64,000 bases of DNA from contig NZ_JADHDW010000007.1 in the NCBI RefSeq assembly GCF_016820555.1, positions 88,876 to 152,875 on the forward strand. Reading direction: 5' to 3'. A model generated the notes under the pieces. The model did not search any database. It was given only the letters and a program-made list of their open reading frames with translations, and was not told where the DNA came from. Below, one piece after another: positions 1 through 8,002 of this stretch. Origin of the DNA: Bacillus sp. REN10 (GTDB lineage Bacteria; Bacillota; Bacilli; Bacillales; Domibacillaceae). A program made the position numbers and the translations under genes. The first letter of the stretch is position 1. Every line of letters begins with the position of its first letter.

Positions 1-35
1 TATCAAAATACAAGAACTAAAAAAATAAGATTGGG

Positions 36-70
36 TCTGACTCCCATTACCGATGGGGGTCAGATTTTTT
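36..70 (+). terminator. Hairpin plus T-run directly ahead of the kdpD-like gene
   Basis: A 12-bp stem (36-47 with 53-64, one G-T pair) is followed by six T residues. It sits only a few bases ahead of the ribosome site of the next gene on the same strand. It may end an upstream transcript, or it may be the expression platform of a leader RNA whose aptamer would lie outside the window. Confidence 0.7.
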
Positions 71-88
71 CAAAGGGGGGAACCCATT

Positions 89-1213
89 TTGAATCGCAAG
101 TATCGCAGAAAGACGCCTGAAGAGATTCTAGCGGAAATTGAGCGGCTGAAGCGTGGTAAACTGAAAGTGTACATCGGCTCAGCGCCTGGTGTTGGCAAAA
201 CCTATCGAATGCTAGAAGAAGCCCATGAATTAAAACGAGAAGGAATAGATGTAGTGATTGGTTTAATCGAAACCCATCAACGCCAAGAGACGGAACAATT
301 AGTCACCGGCTTAGAAATCATCCCGAAAAAAACGATTCTTTACAAAGGGAGAACATTGGAGGAAATGAACAAAGATGCCATTATCGAGCGAACACCGGAA
401 GTGGTTCTCATCGATGAACTTGCTCATTCTAACGTCCCCACCTCCTCTAACGAAAAAAGATATATGGACATAGAAGAAATTTTACAGCACGGTATCCATG
501 TCATTTCCGCTGTTAATATTCAGCATTTAGAAAGTGTTCATGACATCGTCGAGCAAATTACAGGTGTAAAAGTAAGAGAGCGCATCCCTGACCGCTTCCT
601 TCATCAAGCGGATGAAATCATTCTTGTTGATGTCTCTCCAGAACTACTGATTAAAAGGCTAAAAGAGGGAAAAATCTATCACTCCAGCAAAATTGAACAG
701 TCACTCAATCATTTTTTTACCAAAGGCAATCTAGGAGCTCTAAGAGAATTATCTCTTCGTGAACTGGCCGATGACGTCGATGATCGCCTAGGATACAATC
801 AATCTCCCACTGGCATCAATGAAGTCATTATGGTGTGCGTCCAAAATAACCAAAGTGCAGAAAAGCTCATTCGCCGCGGATGGCGAATTGCCAGCCGCTT
901 AAAAACGAAACTGATCATTCTCCATATCTCACGCGAAGCCTCCATGAATCGCAAACCTGATGAGAGGAAAAAGATCAAAGAATGGAAAAAGCTCGCCACC
1001 CAATTTAATGCCCACTTCATCGTTGAACCACTTAATAAAAGAAACATCGCCACAGCCATTACAGATGTGGCGATAAAAAACAACGTCACCCAACTGATCC
1101 TTGGTCAATCCGCAAGAAGCCGCTGGGAAGAGCTCATTAAAGGCTCGATCGTCGACCATATTATGAGACATTCTCATGAGATGGATATTCATATTGTATC
1201 ATGCAGTAAATGA
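89..1213 (+). CDS. kdpD: Short KdpD-type protein: KdpD domain plus universal-stress-like domain, no histidine kinase
   Basis: The protein matches the N-terminal cytoplasmic part of the potassium sensor KdpD. A Walker A motif (GSAPGVGKT, about residue 35) and a DELAHSN Walker B-type motif are visible, and the second half resembles the universal-stress domain. The membrane segments, GAF domain and kinase of full KdpD (about 900 residues) are absent, and the gene ends at a clean terminator. Stand-alone KdpD N-terminal proteins are known beside kdpFABC operons of Gram-positive bacteria; the operon itself would lie upstream of the window. I chose the TTG at 89 because AAAGGGGGG lies about 8 bases upstream. 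The ATG at 53 lies inside the terminator hairpin. Confidence 0.85.
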   Translation: MNRKYRRKTPEEILAEIERLKRGKLKVYIGSAPGVGKTYRMLEEAHELKREGIDVVIGLIETHQRQETEQLVTGLEIIPKKTILYKGRTLEEMNKDAIIERTPEVVLIDELAHSNVPTSSNEKRYMDIEEILQHGIHVISAVNIQHLESVHDIVEQITGVKVRERIPDRFLHQADEIILVDVSPELLIKRLKEGKIYHSSKIEQSLNHFFTKGNLGALRELSLRELADDVDDRLGYNQSPTGINEVIMVCVQNNQSAEKLIRRGWRIASRLKTKLIILHISREASMNRKPDERKKIKEWKKLATQFNAHFIVEPLNKRNIATAITDVAIKNNVTQLILGQSARSRWEELIKGSIVDHIMRHSHEMDIHIVSCSK

Positions 1214-1250
1214 AATGGAGCGCGCCTTCAAAACACGCTCCATTTCTTCA
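1212..1250. terminator. Bidirectional terminator between convergent genes
   Basis: An 11-bp perfect stem (GAAATGGAGCG at 1212-1222 pairing with 1236-1246) lies between the kdpD-like gene and the LOG-family gene, which converge here. Confidence 0.8.
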
Positions 1251-1814
1251 ATTATATGTTTTTACTGACGAAGCTTTATACGTTTGAAATTGATCCAGCA
1301 GCACTTTCGGATCAGCATCCACCAACAACATCGAACGATGCTTATCTTGGACAAACTGTTCTTTCACCATATGATCAAACATCAAAATGAGCGGTTCGTA
1401 AAAGCCATTAATATTTAATAGACCATTTGGCTTTTGATGAATACCAATTTGTGCCCATGTGTAAATTTCAAAAAACTCTTCCAATGTCCCAGCCCCACCT
1501 GGCATCGAAATAAAGCCATCAGCGAGCTCCGCCATTTTCGCTTTTCTTTCATGCATCGAAGACACGACAATCAGCTCAGTTAAATCGGGATGAGCAATTT
1601 CTCGATCTATCAGCACTTCAGGGATGACACCAATCACCTGTCCCCCTTCTGCTAGTACCGTATCGGCAATCACTCCCATAATCCCCACACTTGCCCCTCC
1701 ATATACTAAAGCGATTCCTCGGCTCGCTAGTTCCTTCCCTAATGCAATTGCTCCCTCTCTATAACTCTCAGAAGCTCCCATTCTTGATCCGCAAAACACA
1801 GCTATACGCTTCAT
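1248..1814 (-). CDS. yvdD: LOG-family protein (TIGR00730, YvdD type)
   Basis: A 188-residue Rossmann-fold protein with the family signature PGGAGTLEE near residue 104 and a GSRMG motif near the N-terminus. Members of the LOG family hydrolyse cytokinin-type nucleoside 5'-monophosphates to base plus ribose 5-phosphate; the bacterial role is often unclear. The length equals that of B. subtilis YvdD. The ATG at 1814 has AGGAGGAAATA just upstream. It is a single gene, convergent with the kdpD-like gene and divergent from the Crp/Fnr gene. Confidence 0.88.
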   Translation of the reverse strand: MKRIAVFCGSRMGASESYREGAIALGKELASRGIALVYGGASVGIMGVIADTVLAEGGQVIGVIPEVLIDREIAHPDLTELIVVSSMHERKAKMAELADGFISMPGGAGTLEEFFEIYTWAQIGIHQKPNGLLNINGFYEPLILMFDHMVKEQFVQDKHRSMLLVDADPKVLLDQFQTYKASSVKTYN

Positions 1815-1885
1815 ATTTATTTCCTCCTCTTGAATCTAATACGCCCAACATTTAACATTATACATAAAAAGCAGGAAGTGACGAC

Positions 1886-2548
1886 ATGCATAAACCCGAC
1901 TCATTTTATCCAATAAAATTTTATGATTTCTTCCCAGAAACTTGTATAGAACGTTGGTTGACACATGGCGAGAGAATTTCGTTTAAAAAAGGAGAGTTTA
2001 TTCAAACACCGGATAAGTTGAGTGAACGAGTATTGCTCGTCATAAGTGGTCACTCCCGGTTGTTTCATTTGAACATGAATGGAAAGGAATGCGTTCTGGG
2101 GATTGCGACTGAAGGCGATTTTATCGATTTGCTTCATGTTTTTTCTGATAGAGAGCGGCATTTATTTTCGAAAGCGTTAACGGATGTGACAGTCATTTCT
2201 TTATCGAAACAAGAAGTGAAGCGTGCGGTACAGGAGACGCCTGAATTAGCAATGGCGATCATGCACTATTTAACGAATAAATTAGAAGATACGATTGAAG
2301 TTTTAGAGCAAGTCGCCTATGAAAAAGTCGAAGAACGGCTGCTGTTTCAGTTAAAAAAGCTGGCGAATCACGACGAAGCTAACGACGGGTGGGCACCGAT
2401 CCCCTCTTTTGTCACTCATAAGGATATAGCGGGCATGATTGCCTCCACTAGAGAAACCGTCACTTTTCTTTTGAATAAGCTAACACAAACCAGTGAAGTT
2501 AAACAGTTTGACCAGCGAATTTGGGTGCCGATTGATTTTTTTTCATAA
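1886..2548 (+). CDS. Crp/Fnr-family transcription regulator
   Basis: A 220-residue protein with an N-terminal cyclic-nucleotide-binding-like beta barrel (about residues 20-130), a dimer helix, and a C-terminal winged helix-turn-helix. The recognition helix area reads THKDIAGMIASTRETVTFLLNKL, which is typical of the Crp family. No cysteine cluster for an iron-sulphur centre is evident at the N-terminus, so it is not a classical Fnr. It is followed on the same strand by an OsmC gene, with a perfect inverted repeat between them that could be the operator of this or another regulator. The ligand is unknown. Confidence 0.85.
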   Translation: MHKPDSFYPIKFYDFFPETCIERWLTHGERISFKKGEFIQTPDKLSERVLLVISGHSRLFHLNMNGKECVLGIATEGDFIDLLHVFSDRERHLFSKALTDVTVISLSKQEVKRAVQETPELAMAIMHYLTNKLEDTIEVLEQVAYEKVEERLLFQLKKLANHDEANDGWAPIPSFVTHKDIAGMIASTRETVTFLLNKLTQTSEVKQFDQRIWVPIDFFS

Positions 2549-2584
2549 CGTAAGGACGCTTACATACATCATTTTTTCTCTCTG

Positions 2585-2605
2585 TTAGTATCTAATTTAT
2601 ACTAA
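2585..2605. promoter_or_regulatory. Perfect 7-7-7 inverted repeat ahead of osmC-family gene
   Basis: TTAGTAT (2585-2591) and ATACTAA (2599-2605) are separated by seven bases, 21 bp upstream of the OsmC start codon. The size and position suit an operator for a dimeric repressor overlapping the promoter. The regulator is not identified. Confidence 0.5.
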
Positions 2606-2626
2606 TAAGTTAGAGGAGAATGAATC

Positions 2627-3121
2627 ATGAACAACATTTCTTTAGAAGTTTTACAACAAACAGCCATGGGGATTCAAAACGATCCATCATTAGGGATGAC
2701 GAAATGGAGCGCTCAAGTAAACTGGAAAGATGGCGTACAAAATAACCTCGCGATCCGCAACTTCCCGGTTCTCACAACAGATGAGCCTGCTCCGTTAGGC
2801 GGAACAGACAAAGGACCAAACCCAGTCGAATATTTAATTGGCGCAGCAGCAAGCTGTTTTGCTATTACCTTTGAAGTGATAGCCACTCAAAAAGGCATTA
2901 CACTAAGCCAAGTAGAAATAACAATTGAAGCGAATTTAAATGCGGCTGTATTTTTAGGAATTGAAGAAGGGGACGGCGGCATTTTAAACCCAATCATTCA
3001 CCTTAACGTCGATACAGACGGAACGAAAGAACAAATTCAAGAAATCGCCGAAATTGCTTTAACCAAGTCTCCTGTACTAGCTAGCTTAAAAAAAGACATT
3101 CGACTCAAGATCATAAACTAA
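2627..3121 (+). CDS. OsmC/Ohr-family peroxide-reductase-like protein
   Basis: A 164-residue protein of the OsmC fold. The segment GPNPVEYLIGAAASCFAIT holds the conserved helix with one redox cysteine (near residue 83). I do not see the second active-site cysteine in its usual place, so classical Ohr activity is uncertain; the closest group is the YhfA/OsmC-like subfamily. A GAGGAG ribosome site lies just ahead of the ATG. The 21-bp palindrome upstream suggests redox or stress control. A strong terminator follows. Confidence 0.8.
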   Translation: MNNISLEVLQQTAMGIQNDPSLGMTKWSAQVNWKDGVQNNLAIRNFPVLTTDEPAPLGGTDKGPNPVEYLIGAAASCFAITFEVIATQKGITLSQVEITIEANLNAAVFLGIEEGDGGILNPIIHLNVDTDGTKEQIQEIAEIALTKSPVLASLKKDIRLKIIN

Positions 3122-3132
3122 ATCATTGGCAC

Positions 3133-3171
3133 AAAAAAGGATTCAACGCATCCGAACGTTGAATCCTTTTT
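3133..3171. terminator. Bidirectional terminator
   Basis: A perfect stem of about 14 bp (AAAAGGATTCAACG with its complement at 3157-3171) flanked by A and T runs lies between the convergent OsmC and YxcD genes. Confidence 0.85.
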
Positions 3172-3179
3172 CTGTACTT

Positions 3180-3470
3180 TCACCTCACAAAAGCAATAAT
3201 TCCCTCCTCCTCATCAAGAACCAATTCAATCCCCGCAGCAAACGGGTCCATGTTCATTTCCTGATCCAACCAAAAGCGAAGGGCTTCAATCATGTGAACC
3301 GTCGCTAAAATTTGCTTGCGCCCTGCCCAATATGCTTCAGCGGAGAAACCATAATCATCATCATACATTAACTCTATCTCCACTTCTTGAGGGGAAATTT
3401 GTTTTTGATATGCTAGATGCAAACAAAGAGCGTTGACGATATCTTGTTCAGAAATTTTTATTTTTGCCAT
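3180..3470 (-). CDS. yxcD: DUF2653 family protein, YxcD type
   Basis: A 96-residue acidic protein with no membrane segment. Its length and sequence pattern (MAKIKISEQDIVNAL at the start, aromatic AEAYWAGR centre) match the DUF2653/YxcD family of Bacillus, whose function is unknown. The start overlaps the end of the upstream Tim44-like gene by 13 bp, so the two are co-translated and should share the manganese riboswitch further upstream. Confidence 0.75.
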   Translation of the reverse strand: MAKIKISEQDIVNALCLHLAYQKQISPQEVEIELMYDDDYGFSAEAYWAGRKQILATVHMIEALRFWLDQEMNMDPFAAGIELVLDEEEGIIAFVR

Positions 3471-3892
3471 GCTTCGTCATCCTTGCGCTTCTTTTTCAAT
3501 GAAGTAAAGATTTTACGAACAATCATCACAATCGCGACAATGGCCAACATATTAATCATGAAACCAAGGATTGAACCTAAAACGCCAAGATTTCCGAGTA
3601 AGCCACCAAGTAGTAAACCTGCCAGACCTCCGAGCATTAGTCCTTTTAACAGACCGCCTTTGTTAGACTTCGTTGCCGTTGACTTTTTCGCTGTCGTCAT
3701 CGAATCTTTCTTCTCATTATCTTTTTTAAACGTCGAAGGACTATTGCTATTCGTCGAATTGGAGTCATATGATTTTTTCCCCGATTTATACTTCTTTGCA
3801 CTCGCAACATACGCATTTTGATCCAACGCTTGTCCAACTGGTACTAAACACAAACTTAACACTAATAAAGATGCCATTATTTTTTTAATCAT
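3458..3892 (-). CDS. Secreted/membrane Tim44-like protein behind a Mn2+ riboswitch
   Basis: A 144-residue protein with an N-terminal signal peptide (residues 1-22), a Lys/Ser-rich linker (about 30-75), a Gly/Leu-rich hydrophobic segment (about 78-100), a second hydrophobic helix (about 105-128) and a basic tail. Such proteins are often annotated as Tim44-like in Bacillus; a real translocase role is unproven. A GGAGGG ribosome site lies 6 bases before the ATG. Between the riboswitch terminator and this start there is another AAGGAGG followed by a 12-codon TTG frame, possibly a leader peptide. Confidence 0.75.
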   Translation of the reverse strand: MIKKIMASLLVLSLCLVPVGQALDQNAYVASAKKYKSGKKSYDSNSTNSNSPSTFKKDNEKKDSMTTAKKSTATKSNKGGLLKGLMLGGLAGLLLGGLLGNLGVLGSILGFMINMLAIVAIVMIVRKIFTSLKKKRKDDEAWQK

Positions 3893-3967
3893 TGGAAACC
3901 CTCCATTTTTTATTTTAATTTTTTGGCATTGACGATCTTTTGTGACAAACTGAACCTCCTTCTCATC

Positions 3968-4002
3968 AATAAAAGAGGCCTACACCGCGTATGGTATAGG
4001 CC
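3968..4002 (-). terminator. Riboswitch expression-platform terminator
   Basis: GGCCTATACC (4002-3993) pairs with GGTGTAGGCC (3986-3977), followed on the minus strand by TCTTTTATT. The 5' arm can alternatively pair with GGTATAGGTC just upstream. Confidence 0.85.
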
Positions 4003-4131
4003 GAAAAACATATAAAAGACCTATACCGTTCTAGGTAAGGTCTTGCTAACAACATGAACAGTTGCCAATAAAGCCGAGAGCCTGCGCTCCGTAATGACGA
4101 CTTTATTGTTAAAGCTACTCCCCTTATAAGG
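3968..4131 (-). promoter_or_regulatory. yybP-ykoY manganese riboswitch with switching terminator
   Basis: Read on the minus strand from about 4131: AAGGGGAGTAGC, AAAGTCGTCATTACGG, a GGCTTTATTGGCAAC arm, then TTAGCAAGACCTTACC. These match the conserved blocks of the yybP-ykoY class known from the L. lactis and B. subtilis RNAs, which bind Mn2+. Downstream, four mutually complementary segments follow: the aptamer 3' strand AGACCTTACC, GGTATAGGTCT, GGCCTATACC and GGTGTAGGCC plus a T-rich tail. Metal-stabilised P1 would free GGTATAGGTC to pair with the terminator 5' arm, giving an ON switch. That mechanism is inferred from pairing only. Confidence 0.9.
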
Positions 4132-4189
4132 AATATTCATTATTTACTAATAGCCTACCGAAATCATCAATAAATGTCAAGTAAGTTAC

Positions 4190-5047
4190 TCAGCGGCTGA
4201 CATAGCTTCCCCATTTCTGATACGCAGCATGCAGTAAGAATGAATAATAATCATAGGAGACCGATGCTTGATTATGCTGAATAACAGCATGCGGATGTTT
4301 CCCTCTTGTATTTATAAACGCCAAATTAGCGAGATGATGGAAGGACGGTCTTACTACTAATTTGCTCAAATAAGCTGGTTGACTAGCACCAGGCTTTCTT
4401 TTTTTATTTAATTCAGCAATAATTTGTTCCGCTGTGCCGATCCCAAGCCCGTGTCCATAATACGTTCCATCTTCAAGGACGACCGCATTTTCTCCTCGCC
4501 ACTGAGACTGATTCGGATCGAATTCAGCATTTTTAAAATACACGACATCCCCTGGTAAAACATGCTCCAAGTCCCTCGCCTTTAGTCCAAGATCAGGATC
4601 AGCATGCCAGCTGTACAAATGAATCGATGGAAATGCTTGATTAAACACCGGTTCCCCAAGCACGTTGAGCACCGCATAATAATAGACAATCACTTTAGCC
4701 GTCGCACATTCAAACGCATAGCGCGAACTATTTTTATAAATATCTAAAATCGCATCCGAGGGCCTCACATCTTGTCTTTGCTGAAACCCTCCAAACGGTG
4801 TGACATACCAATATCGCGGATTTGCACGCGACGTTTCAAATACAGCAAACCGAGCGCTGCTGTCATTCAAAGCTCTAGCGCTTTTGATGATACTCTTTCG
4901 CATATTCACTTCAAATAATAAATGATTAATAGATGAATAAGCATACACGACAGGCGCTTTACTCATTTCTTGAATAATCTTATATTCCACACTGCCAGCT
5001 GGCCAATTGTTCATTTGCTGAAAGGGCATTCCTGCTACTGTAATCAT
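4190..5047 (-). CDS. tgl: Protein-glutamine gamma-glutamyltransferase (spore coat transglutaminase)
   Basis: The protein matches Bacillus Tgl, which forms epsilon-(gamma-glutamyl)lysine cross-links in spore coat proteins such as GerQ. The catalytic cysteine lies in AFECATA (Cys114, equivalent to Cys116 of B. subtilis), and the Glu/His-containing segment GENAVVLEDGTYYGHGLGI is present. The length is 285 residues against about 245 in B. subtilis, with a longer C-terminus. The ATG at 5047 is preferred because AAAGGGGAG lies 6-7 bases upstream; an earlier in-frame ATG at 5071 precedes that site. This gene supports a spore-forming host. Confidence 0.92.
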   Translation of the reverse strand: MITVAGMPFQQMNNWPAGSVEYKIIQEMSKAPVVYAYSSINHLLFEVNMRKSIIKSARALNDSSARFAVFETSRANPRYWYVTPFGGFQQRQDVRPSDAILDIYKNSSRYAFECATAKVIVYYYAVLNVLGEPVFNQAFPSIHLYSWHADPDLGLKARDLEHVLPGDVVYFKNAEFDPNQSQWRGENAVVLEDGTYYGHGLGIGTAEQIIAELNKKRKPGASQPAYLSKLVVRPSFHHLANLAFINTRGKHPHAVIQHNQASVSYDYYSFLLHAAYQKWGSYVSR

Positions 5048-5114
5048 GCGATCTCCCCTTTTACCACACATTATTACTACCCTATTCGCTGAAAAGCTCT
5101 ATCATGCCTAAATG

Positions 5115-6392
5115 TTATTTGGCAGGACTTCTCTTACCCAACATCCACTTCCATAAAGAAGCATAAGCCGGCCGCCCCACATTTTCACTTTTTCTCGTCC
5201 TTGAGAATTGCAACGGCTCCCAAAATCGCAACATGACGAGCAAACCGCTAATCACGACAGCGGCCAAAGCAAAAGTCAGCCATGGAATGAATGAAGCTGT
5301 GCCTAAGCGAAGCAATTGGCCGCCCGCAAATTTGCCGGCTCCTTCTCCCACACCAGCCACAAAATTCGTAATCCCAAAAAACACGCCCATCATTTTTGCT
5401 GTTCCCAGCCTTGATACGGTCACATCGATCGTTGGCAAAATCAGCATCTCACCAATAATAAAAATGGCTCCACTCAACATTAGCCAATAGAAATTCGTCG
5501 AAAAATAAATCGACCCAAGCCCGCCACCGATAAACAGTACACCTAACGCGAGCACATACATAGGATGTGTTTTTTGAATAAACCGCCTAGAAATCGGCGT
5601 TTGCAATACAACAACAATCACAGCATTCACCGTCCAAATTAAGCTGACCACATTCGGATTCGGCAAAATATCCTCCGCCCGCAACGGTAAGCTCAAAGCC
5701 AACTGCGTATACAACGCCCAAATCAACACGCTCACGAAAGAAAACACCATAAACGCTTTATTTTTGATAATCTCTATATATGACTTTAATGACACCGTTT
5801 CACAAGGCCGATCGCCGCATCCTTTTGGCAGCATCACTAAACTGATGAATCCAAATAAAACATAAAGACCCGTTGCCGTATAAAAAATAAGCGAAAAAGC
5901 TCTGCCTAACACGAAATAAGTTAATAAACCAGCAAGTGCGATTCCTACATTGGCCAACACTCCCCTTAAAGAAAAGGCGGTGGTTTTCTGATCCTCACCT
6001 GCTGCCAAAGCGGCGATTGCTGCTTTGATGGCGGGGGCATTCAAACCAACACCTAATCCGCTAAGAAGTCCCATACTAATCAAAAGTCCAAGCGAATCAA
6101 AAAGAGCAAAACCGGCAATCGCTGCTCCATTCAGCCACGCGCCAACAGCCATCACTCCTTTTTGGCCAATCCGATCCGCAAGCCAGCCGCTCAACAAACT
6201 GCTCGCTTGGTACGTAAAAGGAGACATGGCCAAAATCAATCCAATTTGAGCAACCGTCATCCCCTTCTCCACTTTTAGAAAAATGGGCAAAAGCGGCACC
6301 ACCATATATGTACCGAGATGAGCCAATAATACTCCTGCAAGCAGTACTTTTAAATGAAAGCTGCTTTCCCTCCAACTTCCAAACAGAGCCAT
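5115..6392 (-). CDS. Major facilitator superfamily transporter
   Basis: About 425 residues with around 12 hydrophobic segments. The MFS signature between helices 2 and 3 is visible (SGWLADRIGQKGVM). The overall pattern suggests a 12-helix drug or metabolite efflux protein; the substrate is not readable. The ATG at 6392 is taken as start because AGGAGGCGGGGGC immediately precedes it; the upstream in-frame ATG at 6422 lacks this. It lies downstream of the fatty-acid transporter gene but is separated from it by a terminator. Confidence 0.85.
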   Translation of the reverse strand: MALFGSWRESSFHLKVLLAGVLLAHLGTYMVVPLLPIFLKVEKGMTVAQIGLILAMSPFTYQASSLLSGWLADRIGQKGVMAVGAWLNGAAIAGFALFDSLGLLISMGLLSGLGVGLNAPAIKAAIAALAAGEDQKTTAFSLRGVLANVGIALAGLLTYFVLGRAFSLIFYTATGLYVLFGFISLVMLPKGCGDRPCETVSLKSYIEIIKNKAFMVFSFVSVLIWALYTQLALSLPLRAEDILPNPNVVSLIWTVNAVIVVVLQTPISRRFIQKTHPMYVLALGVLFIGGGLGSIYFSTNFYWLMLSGAIFIIGEMLILPTIDVTVSRLGTAKMMGVFFGITNFVAGVGEGAGKFAGGQLLRLGTASFIPWLTFALAAVVISGLLVMLRFWEPLQFSRTRKSENVGRPAYASLWKWMLGKRSPAK

Positions 6393-6482
6393 GCCCCCGC
6401 CTCCTATCCTTTCATCTTTCATTTAGCATTTACAATTGTTGAGGAAAGATGTAAAAGAGATGATTAGACGTGAGAGCGTAAA

Positions 6483-6512
6483 AAAAGTGCCTCCATGAAA
6501 AGGAAGCACTTC
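6483..6512 (-). terminator. Terminator of the short-chain fatty acid transporter gene
   Basis: On the minus strand AAGTGCTTCC pairs with GGAGGCACTT and is followed by a T-run. Confidence 0.8.
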
Positions 6513-6517
6513 ACAGT

Positions 6518-7843
6518 TTAAAATAAAAACAACCCTAAAGAAATAACCGCTCCACTTACAAATAAAATAATGAGACAGAACCCCATAATATCCTTAGCTT
6601 TTAATCCGGCAATCGCTAGTGCCGGCAATGCCCAAAACGGCTGAATCATATTTGTCCAAGCATCTCCCCAAGCAACCGCCATCGCTGTTTTCGCCATAGA
6701 TACATCCATGCTTTGAGCCGCTTCAAGCATAACTGGTGCTTGAACTGCCCATTGGCCTCCACCTGAAGGAACAAAAAAATTCACAAGACCCGCGCTCCAG
6801 AAGACAAGCACATGGAACGTGCTCTCTGTTGAAATAGATACAAAAGCTTCAGATAGTACTGCCGCTAAACCAGACGAAACCATAATCCCCATTAATCCTG
6901 CGTAAAATGGAAACTGAATAATAATCCCGCTGGCTCCTTTCACCGCATTTCCAACCGCCTCTAAAAAACGCTTCGGTGTACCATGTAATAAAATCCCAAG
7001 AAATAAGAAGATAAAATTGACGATGTCTAAGTTCAAGTTCCAACCATTATTTTTAATATATAACGCCAAAAAACTAAGCCCTAACACTCCTGTGACAATC
7101 GAAATGATTCGACTATTTTCTAAGCGATCAGCTGGCGTTAACTCCGCCGCTTCGACTGTGGCAGCTTGCAATGAATCCGTCTCTTCGAGTAAAGAGCGGT
7201 CAATCACGACCGTTTGATCTTTTGCCGGCATCATCAAACGATTAATGAGTGGAATTGTCACAAACAGAGCCGCAACGATCACTAAATTATACGTTGAAAA
7301 AATCGTTTCACTTGTTGGTACAATCCCAATGAGATTTTCCGTAAAGTGCTCCGGTGTCGCAATCGTCAGCGGTACAGAACCGGATAACCCGCCGTGCCAT
7401 ACAAGGAATCCGCTATAAGCGCTGGCAATGAGCAGTCGATAATCAACCCCATCCACTTTCTTCGCTGACTCTCTGGCAAATAAAGCCCCGATTACAAGAC
7501 CGAAACCCCAGTTAATCCAGCATGCTAACAAAGAAATAATGGAAACAAGAACGATCGCTTGTCCAGGCGACTTCGGAATCGAAGCTAAATTCCCCAATAT
7601 TTTTTTAAAAAAGGGACTGCTTGCTAACGTATGACCGGTGACAAGTACAAGAATCATCTGCATCGTGAATGCCAATAAACTCCAAAATCCGCCACCCCAA
7701 TACTCCACCACTTGAATCGGGGTACTGTCAGTCAAAATTAACGATAAACCAGCGACAAAAAAAGTAAGAATAATAACAAATAAGAACGGATCTGGTAAAT
7801 ACCTTTGCATTAACTTGTTGGACAATGAAATTAGTACCTTCAA
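6518..7843 (-). CDS. atoE: AtoE-type short-chain fatty acid transporter
   Basis: A 441-residue polytopic membrane protein with roughly 10-12 hydrophobic segments. The N-terminal pattern (MQRYLPDPFLFVIILTF), the WINWGFGLVIGA segment and the C-terminal FFVPSGGGQWAVQAP motif are characteristic of the AtoE short-chain fatty acid transporter family (TIGR00366). It would take up butyrate or acetoacetate-type acids. The start is a TTG with GGGAGG seven bases upstream. No other ato catabolic genes are in the window. Confidence 0.85.
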   Translation of the reverse strand: MKVLISLSNKLMQRYLPDPFLFVIILTFFVAGLSLILTDSTPIQVVEYWGGGFWSLLAFTMQMILVLVTGHTLASSPFFKKILGNLASIPKSPGQAIVLVSIISLLACWINWGFGLVIGALFARESAKKVDGVDYRLLIASAYSGFLVWHGGLSGSVPLTIATPEHFTENLIGIVPTSETIFSTYNLVIVAALFVTIPLINRLMMPAKDQTVVIDRSLLEETDSLQAATVEAAELTPADRLENSRIISIVTGVLGLSFLALYIKNNGWNLNLDIVNFIFLFLGILLHGTPKRFLEAVGNAVKGASGIIIQFPFYAGLMGIMVSSGLAAVLSEAFVSISTESTFHVLVFWSAGLVNFFVPSGGGQWAVQAPVMLEAAQSMDVSMAKTAMAVAWGDAWTNMIQPFWALPALAIAGLKAKDIMGFCLIILFVSGAVISLGLFLF

Positions 7844-7962
7844 CCTTTTTCCTCCCTTTCATATATACAAAATTTTCTAACTTTTTATACATATTCCATC
7901 GTTTCTTCTCATTTCCTCTTTCTTTTCATAGACAGATACTGACAAAATCATACAATTACAAA

Positions 7963-7993
7963 AAACCTTCTCGCGATTTCACAAGAAGGTTTC
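7963..7993 (-). terminator. Terminator of the LPXTG surface-protein gene
   Basis: AGAAACCTTCT and AGAAGGTTTTTT on the minus strand form a 9-bp stem with T-run, immediately after the surface-protein stop codon. Confidence 0.85.
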
Positions 7994-8002
7994 TGTTTTA
8001 TA

